Below are positions 1 to 7,082 of a DNA stretch of 7,750 nt, one piece after another (position 1 is the first letter of the stretch; the number at the start of each line of letters is the position of its first letter). The stretch is from Chloracidobacterium sp. UBA7659 (GTDB taxonomy: Bacteria > Acidobacteriota > Blastocatellia > Pyrinomonadales > Pyrinomonadaceae): positions 8,256-16,005 of the forward strand of contig DLHV01000003.1 in assembly GCA_002483395.1 (NCBI GenBank). The letters run 5' to 3'. A program made the position numbers and the translations under genes. Below the pieces are notes generated by a model, which saw only the letters and a program-made list of their open reading frames with translations, did no database searches and was not told where the DNA came from.

Positions 1-2481
1 GCTGGCATTGAAGAAGTACCTGGTCGCACGCTTGTCGAGACGAACTTCAACTGCGTCAAAGTCGCGGTTAGCCGTCGGGCACGGCAGGTTGGCACTAGAA
101 GCAACTTCGCAAACGAGACCGAAACCGGGGTTACCAATGATGTACGCTTCTGATCCCTGGGCGTTGAAAACGCCTACGTCTTCGATGGCACGGTCCACTT
201 GCTTGTGCGTGTAACGTCCGGCAAGGACCGTATTTCTGCTCAGCTCGCGCTCGATACCGAAAGTATATTCGCTTTGGCGAGCCGCTTTGATGTTCGGATC
301 GATAGCGCCACTTACAAAGATATCGGCACCGGTAATATTCGTTGCAATACGGAAGTCGAACTGGCATCGAGACCAGCCCGTTCCCGTAGTAATCGGGCAA
401 GTGCCTCCGAGAACATCTGGGTTGTTTCCAAGAATATTAGCCAAGGTGTAGTTTGTGTAAGCAGCACCGCGCGACGGGAGGATCTCCGCGAAATCGCGGC
501 GGAAGAAGTCACCGCCGAACGAACCGCGGGGCAGTTCATACTTGAAGCGGTCATAGAACCAGCCGTAGCTGCCGAAGATCTTGGTTTTGCCGTCGCCAGT
601 AAGGTCGAATGCAAGGCCGAGACGCGGAGCAAGCTTGTCTCCCCACCCGAATTCGATCGCGGTCGTTCCCGTCGTACCGAAGTTCGGAACGATCTCATTT
701 TCAAACCTGAGGCCGAGGTTGAGGGTCAAACGACGTGCGATCTGCCAGGAATCCTGAACAAAGATCGACTGGTTGCGGCTGCTTGCTTCACCAACCGTAC
801 CGAACCTCTGCAACCGGGCCGTACCCAGATTGCCGGCAGTCGGCGTGTTTGCACCTGTCAGGTTGTCAATTGAAAGACCATAAAAAAGCTGAACGATTCC
901 GAGACCGGTATATCCCTGATCGACCGTATTGAAAAGACGGTTAAACTGGTAGCCGACCTTAAAATTGTGGCGACCTCCGAGGTTGATACCGACAAAACTT
1001 GCATCAGCATCAAATGTCGTACGGGTCGAAACGTCGTAATTGATCTGGAAGTTGTTCGCTATATTCTGAAAACCGCTTGTGCATCCTGATCCCGGTGTCG
1101 TGCTCGCAGCAAAGCCAGCCTGACAAATGAAGCGGGTTACACGCGGAAGACCATACGAGTTCAGCTTCTCATTGAGGAAGTTGCGTCCTGCACGGAAGTT
1201 GAATACAAGGTTGTTGGTCGGGGTCCAGGTCGCTTGTCCGTTGATGGAGTTGCCGTTCTGACGTCCGCCCTGCTGTCCAAGAAAGGCAGCGCCGACCAGA
1301 CCAAGAGCACTTTGCGGCGCCCCGTTTAGGCCTTCGGTATTTGCCGGCAAAACGCCGTCCTGAACAATCGGGTTGTAAAGAAATGTTCCATACAACCTGA
1401 GTTGCGAAGACGGTTGAGCGTCAAGCCTGAAGAACATTTCTTCGGTTCGGACGTTGCTCTTGTAGCGTTCTGTTGAAGCAATAGCACGTCCTGTCGGGAC
1501 GTTTCCTGTTGTGAAATAGTCGATCGTCCGGGTTGTCTCCTGGATCTGCGGAGCATAAATGGCCGAGAACCAGAGACGGTCCTTAAAGATCGGTCCGCTC
1601 AGGCTGGCAACCGGGAAGAAACCCGTTCCACCGTCCTTAGGCGGCTGGAAGTACTCAGGTGTAACGGTTGTTGAAAACCGGTTCAGGACCGTACGCGGGT
1701 TGCCCTGAAGCTGTTGCGGTGTGAACGAAGCGCCGAAGTTGCCATGCCATTCATTGTTTCCGCCGATGGTGACCGCGTTGATAACGCCGCCGGTAGCACC
1801 GCCGTATTCAGCGTTGAAACCGGTCGATTTGACCTGTACTTCCTGAAGAAGTTCAAAAGGAAGATTGTTGTTCGAGTTCAACTGGCCGGTACGGAAGTTT
1901 GTTACTTCCTGGCCGTCAACGACGAAAACATTTTCCGCACCCGATGCGCCGTCAACCTGAAAGCCGGCAGCCAGAGCCTCAGGACGAACGTTCGGAGCGA
2001 TCTTGAGCAAGCTGCCGAAGGTTGTTCCGCTCGGCAGAGCTTCGAAAATACGTTTACCGATCGTAGTGTCAACCGTGCTGTTGCTTGTGTCGACCGTAAC
2101 CGCCGAATCACCCGTAACAGTAACATCAACGCCGACGCCCGTTACCTGCAACACCGCAGCTATTGGCGTTGCCCTATCGACGGCAACTGCAACAGTCTGC
2201 GTAGTCTCGGCAAAATTGGTCGCCGAGATCGTTACTTTATAAGTCCCGGGCGGCACATTTGGTATATTTACATAACCGGTGCTGTCAGCGGTTATTGTAC
2301 GGCTATATCCCGTCGTGCTGCCAGCGCTTTCAACCTTAACGGTTGCATTCGGAATGCGAGCATCGTTCGCATCCGTTACGGTTCCTTCAATACTGCCTGT
2401 CGTTCCCTGGCCGAATGCAATTGCCGAAAGGCAAAATACAAAGGCGAGAACCGAGGCTATAAACTTGAAGTTTTTATTCAT
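1..2481 (-). CDS. Oar-like TonB-dependent outer-membrane receptor, 3' end missing
   Basis: The frame stays open from an ATG at 2481 to the window edge, giving 827 residues without a stop; the end of the barrel is outside. A signal peptide is visible (MNKNFKF, hydrophobic core to about residue 22, likely cleavage near AFG/QG at 24-25). Residues 28-115 form a carboxypeptidase-regulatory-like beta-sandwich (GSIEGTVTDAND, then PPGTYKVTI). Residues about 120-240 form the plug, with FQVDGASGAENVFVVDGQEV around D189 and FNAEYGGATGGVINAVT. The rest is beta-barrel, with the late motif FDAVEVRLDKR. Family members of about 1000-1100 residues import or bind large substrates using TonB energy; the substrate cannot be told here. 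Cysteine pairs in FICQAGF/GSGCTSG, GGTCPITT/SRCQFDF and LVCEVA/NLPCPT suggest disulfide-closed surface loops. AGGAG lies 7 nt before the ATG and decides the start. The family assignment is firm. Confidence 0.93.
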   Translation of the reverse strand, partial: MNKNFKFIASVLAFVFCLSAIAFGQGTTGSIEGTVTDANDARIPNATVKVESAGSTTGYSRTITADSTGYVNIPNVPPGTYKVTISATNFAETTQTVAVAVDRATPIAAVLQVTGVGVDVTVTGDSAVTVDTSNSTVDTTIGKRIFEALPSGTTFGSLLKIAPNVRPEALAAGFQVDGASGAENVFVVDGQEVTNFRTGQLNSNNNLPFELLQEVQVKSTGFNAEYGGATGGVINAVTIGGNNEWHGNFGASFTPQQLQGNPRTVLNRFSTTVTPEYFQPPKDGGTGFFPVASLSGPIFKDRLWFSAIYAPQIQETTRTIDYFTTGNVPTGRAIASTERYKSNVRTEEMFFRLDAQPSSQLRLYGTFLYNPIVQDGVLPANTEGLNGAPQSALGLVGAAFLGQQGGRQNGNSINGQATWTPTNNLVFNFRAGRNFLNEKLNSYGLPRVTRFICQAGFAASTTPGSGCTSGFQNIANNFQINYDVSTRTTFDADASFVGINLGGRHNFKVGYQFNRLFNTVDQGYTGLGIVQLFYGLSIDNLTGANTPTAGNLGTARLQRFGTVGEASSRNQSIFVQDSWQIARRLTLNLGLRFENEIVPNFGTTGTTAIEFGWGDKLAPRLGLAFDLTGDGKTKIFGSYGWFYDRFKYELPRGSFGGDFFRRDFAEILPSRGAAYTNYTLANILGNNPDVLGGTCPITTGTGWSRCQFDFRIATNITGADIFVSGAIDPNIKAARQSEYTFGIERELSRNTVLAGRYTHKQVDRAIEDVGVFNAQGSEAYIIGNPGFGLVCEVASSANLPCPTANRDFDAVEVRLDKRATRYFFNAS

Positions 2482-2488
2482 TATTTAT

Positions 2489-2493
2489 CTCCT
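2489..2493 (-). promoter_or_regulatory. Shine-Dalgarno site of the TonB-dependent receptor
   Basis: The minus strand reads AGGAG with a 7-nt spacer to the ATG at 2481. It fixes the start and contrasts with ribA, the sigma gene, the exporter and the 7093 gene, which have no such site. I found no convincing -35/-10 pair for the receptor in 2482-2712. Confidence 0.8.
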
Positions 2494-2514
2494 GTAGCAA
2501 AAACTTGTTCTAAA

Positions 2515-2565
2515 AAGTGCGGTAGGTTGTGTTTTTATTTAATGGGTAGATGACAAACCGCACTT
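2515..2565 (-). repeat. Perfect 9-bp inverted repeat in the receptor leader (hairpin or operator)
   Basis: AAGTGCGGT at 2515-2523 is repeated in exact inverted form at 2557-2565, 33 nt apart. On the minus strand the second arm runs straight into a short T tract (CTTTTTAG), so the RNA could form a long-looped hairpin working as a terminator for ribA, which ends about 150 nt upstream, or as an attenuator in the receptor leader. It could instead be a protein-binding site with two half-sites. A few extra pairs (TTGT with ACAA) are possible inside the arms if a 3-nt bulge is allowed. A separate 10-bp palindrome, AATTGCAATT, lies at 2577-2586. The repeat is certain; its role is not. Confidence 0.6.
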
Positions 2566-2712
2566 CTGTTGTTGAAAATTGCAATTACTATGCCGTAAGT
2601 GCAAAAGGCGTGCGGGAGCCCTTGTTTGCTTGGTTTCAGCGTTAGTTAGGTCTGTATGGAAGGCTACATAAATCCAAATAATTGAACAATGGTATGAAAA
2701 GATGCATCAGCC

Positions 2713-3372
2713 TCAGAAGTTCAAAAGATGGCCCAATTTCTCTTTTTTTGTCCTGAGATAATGTGCGGCGGGTTCTTCGGTCTTTATTTCTATTGGTATT
2801 CGTTCGACGATCCGTAGGCCCGCGTCCTGTAACGCTTTTAGTTTCTGAGGATTATTGGAAATAACGCGGACCTGGCACAGCCCGAGATCGAACAGAATTT
2901 CGGCACACTGCTGATAGGTGCGAGCATCGACGGCGAAGCCTAGCTTTTCGTTGGCTTCGACTGTGTCGGCACCCTGGTCCTGGAGAGCGTAAGCGCGGAT
3001 TTTATTGAGGATTCCGATGCCGCGGCCTTCCTGTTGCTGGTAAACGATGGCGCCGCGGCCCTCGGCTTCGATCATTTCCATCGCTCTGTGAAGCTGCGGC
3101 CCGCAGTCGCATTTGATTGAGCCGAACACGTCGCCGGTCAGGCATTGCGAATGAATACGGACAAGCGTCGGAACATCGGCCTGCATTTCGCCCTTGTACA
3201 GAACCACGAACTCTTCGTCGCTCGTCAACGAACTGTAGCCGGCAATTCTAAATTCGCCGATCTCGGTCGGCAACTTTGCCGTCGCTACTTTCTCAACCGT
3301 AACAGTACGGTCCGCCCAAGGGCAATCGTTACTGGTTTCCGTCAACCTTTGGTCTTCAACCGAGATCTCCAT
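2713..3372 (-). CDS. ribA: GTP cyclohydrolase II
   Basis: This enzyme opens GTP to 2,5-diamino-6-ribosylamino-4(3H)-pyrimidinone 5'-phosphate, formate and pyrophosphate, the first step of riboflavin (FMN/FAD) synthesis in the cytoplasm. The 219-residue protein shows the whole catalytic core: [13 protein letters not shown] then CDCG, giving zinc ligands C77, C88 and C90; [35 protein letters not shown]; and the C-terminal [13 protein letters not shown]. Spacing equals that of E. coli RibA (C54, C65, C67, Y105, R128) with a constant offset of 23, so Y128 and R151 are the matching residues. It is a stand-alone RibA, not fused to a RibB domain. Residues 1-25 are an extra N-terminal stretch before the usual start ([11 protein letters not shown]). 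No in-frame ATG or GTG lies nearer the core; a TTG at codon 10 is the only other option. No SD precedes the ATG. No other riboflavin gene is in the window. Confidence 0.95.
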   Translation of the reverse strand: MEISVEDQRLTETSNDCPWADRTVTVEKVATAKLPTEIGEFRIAGYSSLTSDEEFVVLYKGEMQADVPTLVRIHSQCLTGDVFGSIKCDCGPQLHRAMEMIEAEGRGAIVYQQQEGRGIGILNKIRAYALQDQGADTVEANEKLGFAVDARTYQQCAEILFDLGLCQVRVISNNPQKLKALQDAGLRIVERIPIEIKTEEPAAHYLRTKKEKLGHLLNF

Positions 3373-3384
3373 GTCGTTTCATTG

Positions 3385-3413
3385 ATTATAACTCGAATGA
3401 GGAAGATTGTGTA
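3385..3413 (-). promoter_or_regulatory. Predicted sigma-70-type promoter of ribA
   Basis: The minus strand has a perfect -10 hexamer TATAAT at 3385-3390 and TACACA (4 of 6 matches to TTGACA) at 3408-3413, with a 17-nt spacer. The -10 ends only 12 nt before the ribA ATG, so transcription should start about 5 nt before the start codon. This predicts a nearly leaderless mRNA and leaves no room for an FMN riboswitch. Confidence 0.6.
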
Positions 3414-3450
3414 CATTTACTTGCAGCTTGAGCGGTGACAAATGGCCTAA

Positions 3451-3497
3451 AAATCAAAAAAGACTATTTGAAGGAACCGCAAATCCTTCAAATAGTC
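3451..3497 (-). terminator. Intrinsic terminator of the exporter/sigma/anti-sigma operon
   Basis: Perfect 14-bp inverted arms (GACTATTTGAAGGA at 3462-3475 and its complement at 3484-3497) enclose an 8-nt loop. On the minus strand the stem is followed at once by TTTTTTGATTT (3451-3461). It lies 25 nt after the stop of the anti-sigma gene, in the correct orientation to end that transcript. It lies upstream of ribA and so separates the operon from it. Confidence 0.92.
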
Positions 3498-3522
3498 AAC
3501 CATATTGGCTTTCGCCCAAGGT

Positions 3523-3960
3523 TTATTTGTCTTTCGAATCGTCTGCGTCTGGATCTTCAGGTTTATCGGCCTCTTCGTCCTTTTCGTTGTGAGCGAAGAC
3601 TGCTCCGTCGCTGGTTCCAAATATCTTGGACAACAGTCCATTCAAAACCGCTGAAACTCTCGAAGGCTCACTTGTTTCCGCCGCCCGACTTATCACGGGA
3701 TTATCCGCAAAGGCCAGGTCAAGACGGATTAGTTCCGCCGTTACGTGCCGGCAAAACGAGCAATCTACCAGGTGGCTAATCATCGGACGGGCTTCCAGTT
3801 CGGATAAATTCCCTTCGGTAAATGCCGCGAGCGAATCGTTATCAAGGTGTGGAGTATTTGCTGAAGCATCCCGGCTGACTGCCGATCGCATCCTCAAATA
3901 ACGGCCAATCAAGCCCTGCATCGTCGCTTCCTGCGAGTTCATTTGTCCTTTGTTTTCCAT
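3523..3960 (-). CDS. Soluble zinc-binding anti-sigma factor
   Basis: The 145-residue protein carries an anti-sigma zinc-finger motif, HLVDCSFC, with H63, C67 and C70. H38 lies exactly 25 residues before H63, the spacing I recall for the zinc ligands of the ChrR anti-sigma domain (H6, H31, C35, C38), so H38 is the probable fourth ligand. Residues about 38-95 would form the helical domain that clamps the sigma factor. No membrane segment is present, so it should act in the cytoplasm. Residues 124-145 form a highly acidic tail (EKDEEADKPEDPDADD) with no recognised sensor domain. The next gene upstream in the operon is a sigma factor, its likely target. The start at 3960 has GGGAGG 11 nt before it; ATG codons at residues 7 and 14 are possible alternatives. 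The role rests on motif and neighbour; the signal sensed is unknown. Confidence 0.82.
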   Translation of the reverse strand: MENKGQMNSQEATMQGLIGRYLRMRSAVSRDASANTPHLDNDSLAAFTEGNLSELEARPMISHLVDCSFCRHVTAELIRLDLAFADNPVISRAAETSEPSRVSAVLNGLLSKIFGTSDGAVFAHNEKDEEADKPEDPDADDSKDK

Positions 3961-3967
3961 TTGAGTA

Positions 3968-4051
3968 CTAGCCTCCCGTATAGCAGACGTAGCAAGCGTT
4001 TAACATTTGCGTTATTTTTTTCTGCTCGGGAGCCAACCGGATACGATTCAT
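3968..4051 (-). CDS. Possible 27-residue peptide between sigma and anti-sigma genes
   Basis: An ATG at 4051 opens 27 codons ending in TAG at 3968-3970. The peptide begins MNRIRLAPEQKK and ends MLNACYVCYTGG, with a CxxC motif and a basic, partly helical N-terminal half. GAGG at 4060-4063 lies 8 nt before the ATG and overlaps the TGA stop of the sigma gene; the TAG lies 7 nt before the anti-sigma ATG. The frame therefore fills most of the 101-nt gap with spacing typical of coupled genes. I recognise no family. Against it: frames of this size arise by chance, and the final Gly-Gly is encoded by the SD of the next gene. Treat it as a candidate only. Confidence 0.35.
   Translation of the reverse strand: MNRIRLAPEQKKITQMLNACYVCYTGG
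3972..3977 (-). promoter_or_regulatory. Shine-Dalgarno site of the anti-sigma gene
   Basis: The minus strand reads GGGAGG, 11 nt before the ATG at 3960. It overlaps the last codons of the possible 27-codon reading frame at 3968-4051, which would couple the two translations if that frame is used. Confidence 0.6.
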
Positions 4052-4061
4052 GTTTGCGGCC

Positions 4062-5069
4062 TCAGGTTGTAGACAGATTTCGAAAGAGATTATTGCCGGC
4101 AAGATCCTGTGTTGCAAGGCTCATACATATTTCTATCTCTTCGCGGGTCAGCTTGCCAGTTTCCGCAAGCTCGGCCCGAAAAAGCTGTAAGACACGTGCA
4201 TAACTCTTTTCCAGCCAACGCATTATCGTCGATTCGTGGATGCGGCCGGCCGGGTTTTCATTACGTGTCTGCGATTTTCGTTGGAACCATCCACGCAGCG
4301 GCGATCCCTCGTTTTCGACCAATCGGGCGATCTCGCGGAGCTTTAAATTTTCTACATGGTAAAAAAGCAAAAGAAGCTTTTCATGATCGTCCAGCGACGC
4401 AAAAGCGGACTCGATGGCCGCCACTGTCGCTTTTCTATATCGCTCCTTTGCGATGTGGTCGATCATCTCGTCCTCGCCGCCCGGAGCCGCTTCGGCAAAG
4501 CTCGCATGGGCCATGCCTTCGCCGACGTTTTCGGTCAATTCGTCGAGCGAAACTTCGTCGTGGCTCGCACGGTGCAGATCGACCAGCGAATGCCAGATCA
4601 CCGTCCGCAGCCAGCCGCGAAGCGAACCGCGGCCGCTATAGGTAGAGAACTTCGAAACCCGCTCGCCATCCACGACACGAGTGCCGTAAAGCTCGACATA
4701 AACCGTGTCGATCACTTCCTGTGCATCGACTTCGGTTTTAGCAAGGTGCCGGGCGACGCGCTCCAGATACGATCGATGCTGCTGATCGAATTCCCACCAC
4801 GCTCGCTCGTTGCCGTTGGCGCAAGCGAGAGCGAGAAATAGGTCGTCGGCCTGTATTTGTTCGAGAAATTGATTGACGTCAGCAGAAGCCGGCTGCTCGG
4901 CTGAAGCGGCGGCGAGATACTTATCGATCGTCTTTAAAAGCGATGTTTTGAAGCAATCCTGAGTAACCGCGAAATTCGGGGCGTTTTCGGTACAACGAGC
5001 AAACATGTCATCGATCATGGCACGGCTTTCATTTGTCAGATCATCGCTCGTTTTTGCTTCAGTCGACAT
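4062..5069 (-). CDS. Sigma-70 family (ECF-like) RNA polymerase sigma factor with region-4 insert
   Basis: The protein is 335 residues from the ATG at 5069. Region 2 spans about 79-168, from LACANGNERAWWEFDQQHR through EVIDTVYVELYG to YSGRGSLRGWLRTVIWHSLV, the core and -10 binding part. Region 4 spans about 213-300: AIESAFASLDDHEKLLLLFYHVENL, then LREIARLV and HESTIMRWLEKSYARV, the -35-binding helix-turn-helix. About 24 residues (252-275) interrupt this helix-turn-helix where normal sigma factors have a short turn. An N-terminal extension of about 75 residues precedes region 2. At 335 residues it is far longer than a usual ECF factor (about 170-200). A longer frame from 5201 would overlap the exporter by 91 nt and encode an Arg-rich, non-conserved stretch, so I chose 5069. 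No SD is seen there. The sigma stop overlaps a possible SD for the small frame downstream. Confidence 0.85.
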   Translation of the reverse strand: MSTEAKTSDDLTNESRAMIDDMFARCTENAPNFAVTQDCFKTSLLKTIDKYLAAASAEQPASADVNQFLEQIQADDLFLALACANGNERAWWEFDQQHRSYLERVARHLAKTEVDAQEVIDTVYVELYGTRVVDGERVSKFSTYSGRGSLRGWLRTVIWHSLVDLHRASHDEVSLDELTENVGEGMAHASFAEAAPGGEDEMIDHIAKERYRKATVAAIESAFASLDDHEKLLLLFYHVENLKLREIARLVENEGSPLRGWFQRKSQTRNENPAGRIHESTIMRWLEKSYARVLQLFRAELAETGKLTREEIEICMSLATQDLAGNNLFRNLSTT

Positions 5070-5080
5070 GTTTGACAGAC

Positions 5081-5086
5081 AGTATA
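5081..5086 (-). promoter_or_regulatory. Possible -10 element just upstream of the sigma gene
   Basis: TATACT (5 of 6 matches to TATAAT) lies 11 nt before the ATG at 5069, in the 41-nt gap after the exporter stop. No matching -35 is found at 16-19 nt. It could give an internal, almost leaderless transcript for the sigma gene, or be chance in an operon junction. Confidence 0.35.
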
Positions 5087-5110
5087 AACAAAAGCGCCTT
5101 TTTATTCTAG

Positions 5111-6964
5111 TTATGCAGGACCAGCGATGAGGCCGGGCGACACGTCGCTTTCGACGCGCGTCGATTTGGCTTCGGCGTATTGAAGCTGGTAAAGCCGCCA
5201 ATAAAGCCCACGTTCCGTCAGAAGTTCATTGTGCGTGCCGCTTTCGCGAAGCTCGCCGTGATGGAAGACCATGATACGGTCGCACTTCTGGATTGTGGAA
5301 AGCCTGTGTGCGACGACCATTGACGTCCTCTCCTGCATAACGCGATCGACTGCCTGCTGGATCAGCTGCTCGGTTTCCGTATCTATCGAGCTCGTCGCTT
5401 CATCAAGGATCAGGATCGTCGGGTCGAACGCAAGAGCACGGGCAAACGATATCAACTGCTTTTGCCCGACCGAAAGCCCCGCACCGCGTTCGTGGACTTC
5501 GAATTTATAGGTTTTGTCCAGATTGTGAATAAACTCGTCGGCGTGAACCTCCATTGCCGCCCAGCGGATCTTTTCATCGTCTATGGTTTTGTTGCCGAGC
5601 CGGATGTTATTCTCGACCGTGCCGCTGAACAGAAAAACGTCCTGCAGAACCACCGCAAAATTCGAACGCAAATCGTGCAGGTCCCAATCTCTGACATCGA
5701 CGCCGTCGAGCAATATCGTTCCCTGCTGAACGTCGTAAAACCGCATCAAGAGGTTAGTGATCGTCGTTTTGCCGGAACCCGTGTGCCCGACAAGCGCGAT
5801 GCTCTCGCCTGTGTTTATCTTGAAGGAAACATCTTTTATGACCCAGTCTTCGTCCTTATAAGCAAACCAAACGTTCTGAAACTCGATCTCGCCTCGGGCC
5901 TTGCCGGTCTTTTTCGGCACGTCCGGGCTTTTGATCGTTATATCGAGATCGAGCAGCACAAATATGCGGTGAGAGGCGACGATCGCCGCCTGCAGCACGT
6001 TGAATTTGTCGGACAGGTCGCGTATCGGCTGAAAAAGCTGAAGCGAATATTGGATGAACGACGCCAGAATGCCAACCGTCAGGGCAGCTCCAGCCGCCGA
6101 CACAGCACTCATGCTCTCGAAACCGAACGCAAAAATAACAACCGCGATCCCGACCGCACCGATAAAATCGACCAGCGGGTAGAAGATCGAATAGTAATAG
6201 ATAGTCTCGATATTCGCATTGCGATAATCGTCGTTGATATCGTGAAATCCCTTTTGAGCCTTTTTCTCGGCGTTCAAAAGCTGGACGGTCTGTGCGCCCG
6301 AGATATATTCCTGAAGGAAGGCATTCAGCTTTGCGTTTCGAGTACGCACCCGGTCAAAGCCGTTTCGCGCGTGTTTTCTAAACCAGTTGGTGGCCGTAAA
6401 AAGAAGCGGAACGGTAACCAGCGAAACGAGGGCAAGTTTCCAGTCCAGCAGGAACATCGCGCCGATGTAAGCAAAGATGACAACAAAGTCGCCCAGCACG
6501 TCGATAACGCCCGATGTGAACATCTCGTTCAACGCATCGACGTCTGACGTTAACCGGGTAACTATTCTTCCGACGGGATATTTGTCGTAATACGCGACTT
6601 CCTGTCGCTGAAGTTTCGTAAAGATTTCGGTGCGCAGATCGAACATCACCATCTGCCCGACCTTGTTCAATAGCACTTCCTGTGCGTAGGAAAAAGTGAA
6701 CCTGAAAAGAAAGAGCCCAAAAAAGGCCAAGGCAAACAACCACAAGCCGTCCGTTTTGCGGGGCGTGATGAAGTCGTCTAGAGCAACCTTAGTGAAGTAA
6801 GGCTGAAAACTCAGCAAGAGATTTGTAAAAAGCGTCAGGGTCAGAGCGACGGCGACGAGCCTCCAATACGGCTTCAGATACCGCAGCAGGCGCTTTACGA
6901 CACGGAAATCATAAGTCTTCCCGATCCGCTCTTCTTCGTGATATTTATCGACTTCTTCGGACAT
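5111..6964 (-). CDS. ABC exporter, fused membrane and ATPase domains (ABCB/MsbA-like)
   Basis: This 617-residue half-transporter should dimerise in the inner membrane and export a substrate at the cost of ATP. Six membrane segments lie roughly at 34-53, 74-93, 153-172, 174-193, 260-281 and 293-313. The ATPase domain (about 358-595) is complete: Walker A GHTGSGKT (393-400), Q-loop Q441, signature LSVGQ (497-501, in place of LSGGQ), Walker B ILILDEA with catalytic E522, D-loop SSID, and switch H553. All catalytic residues are intact, so a homodimer could be active; no partner half-transporter is seen. LSVGQ is common in multidrug and lipid exporters of this type. There is no N-terminal C39 peptidase domain. 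The substrate cannot be named. It is the first gene of a minus-strand run; the sigma gene starts 41 nt after its stop. The start has no clear SD but sits 12 nt from a -10 box. Confidence 0.95.
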   Translation of the reverse strand: MSEEVDKYHEEERIGKTYDFRVVKRLLRYLKPYWRLVAVALTLTLFTNLLLSFQPYFTKVALDDFITPRKTDGLWLFALAFFGLFLFRFTFSYAQEVLLNKVGQMVMFDLRTEIFTKLQRQEVAYYDKYPVGRIVTRLTSDVDALNEMFTSGVIDVLGDFVVIFAYIGAMFLLDWKLALVSLVTVPLLFTATNWFRKHARNGFDRVRTRNAKLNAFLQEYISGAQTVQLLNAEKKAQKGFHDINDDYRNANIETIYYYSIFYPLVDFIGAVGIAVVIFAFGFESMSAVSAAGAALTVGILASFIQYSLQLFQPIRDLSDKFNVLQAAIVASHRIFVLLDLDITIKSPDVPKKTGKARGEIEFQNVWFAYKDEDWVIKDVSFKINTGESIALVGHTGSGKTTITNLLMRFYDVQQGTILLDGVDVRDWDLHDLRSNFAVVLQDVFLFSGTVENNIRLGNKTIDDEKIRWAAMEVHADEFIHNLDKTYKFEVHERGAGLSVGQKQLISFARALAFDPTILILDEATSSIDTETEQLIQQAVDRVMQERTSMVVAHRLSTIQKCDRIMVFHHGELRESGTHNELLTERGLYWRLYQLQYAEAKSTRVESDVSPGLIAGPA

Positions 6965-6976
6965 GGGTAAACTTCA

Positions 6977-7005
6977 ATTCTAGAGTCACAAGGTTCGAAT
7001 GGCAA
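6977..7005 (-). promoter_or_regulatory. Predicted sigma-70-type promoter of the exporter operon
   Basis: The minus strand carries TTGCCA (7000-7005, 5 of 6) and TAGAAT (6977-6982, 5 of 6) separated by exactly 17 nt, the best promoter match in the window. The -10 ends 12 nt before the ATG at 6964, so the leader should be only about 4-6 nt long. Confidence 0.65.
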
Positions 7006-7053
7006 TTCAGTCGTTACACGCGTCGGAGCGTCGGGATGTTGGTAGTTCAGAAT

Positions 7054-7082
7054 TTGTTGCATTTCGGCATAAAATTTGTAAT
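7054..7082 (+). promoter_or_regulatory. Possible promoter of the small plus-strand gene
   Basis: TGTAAT (7077-7082, 5 of 6) follows TTGTTG (7054-7059, only TTG matching) with a 17-nt spacer. The -10 ends 10 nt before the ATG at 7093. It is divergent from the exporter promoter in the shared 128-nt intergenic region. The -35 is weak. Confidence 0.4.

Noticed and set aside
199..873. Open frame of 224 codons on the plus strand opposite the receptor
   Set aside because: It is the antisense of the conserved receptor frame, has no domain and no RBS, and starts inside the receptor's coding region.
1714..2553. Open frame of 279 codons on the plus strand across the receptor's 5' end
   Set aside because: It is antisense to the signal peptide, N-terminal domain and plug of the receptor, whose translation is clearly conserved; the composition is odd and Cys/Arg-rich.
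2701..2708. GATGCATC palindrome just after the ribA stop
   Set aside because: It is a short 8-bp palindrome without a loop or long stem; not a credible terminator.
3373..3460. FMN riboswitch in front of ribA
   Set aside because: Only about 80 nt separate ribA from the operon terminator, the predicted promoter lies 12 nt from the ATG, and no conserved riboswitch elements are seen.
3968..4051. Double-glycine leader peptide exported by the ABC protein
   Set aside because: The GG is at the very C-terminus with no core peptide after it, and the exporter lacks a C39 peptidase domain.
5070..5201. Longer sigma factor start at 5201 (44 extra residues)
   Set aside because: It would lie 91 nt inside the exporter gene and encode an Arg-rich stretch ([12 protein letters not shown]) that looks like out-of-frame exporter sequence.
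5462..6547. Open frame of 361 codons on the plus strand, opposite the exporter
   Set aside because: It is fully antisense to a clear ABC exporter, is rich in Arg, Val and Asp as expected from reverse-strand reading, and shows no domain.
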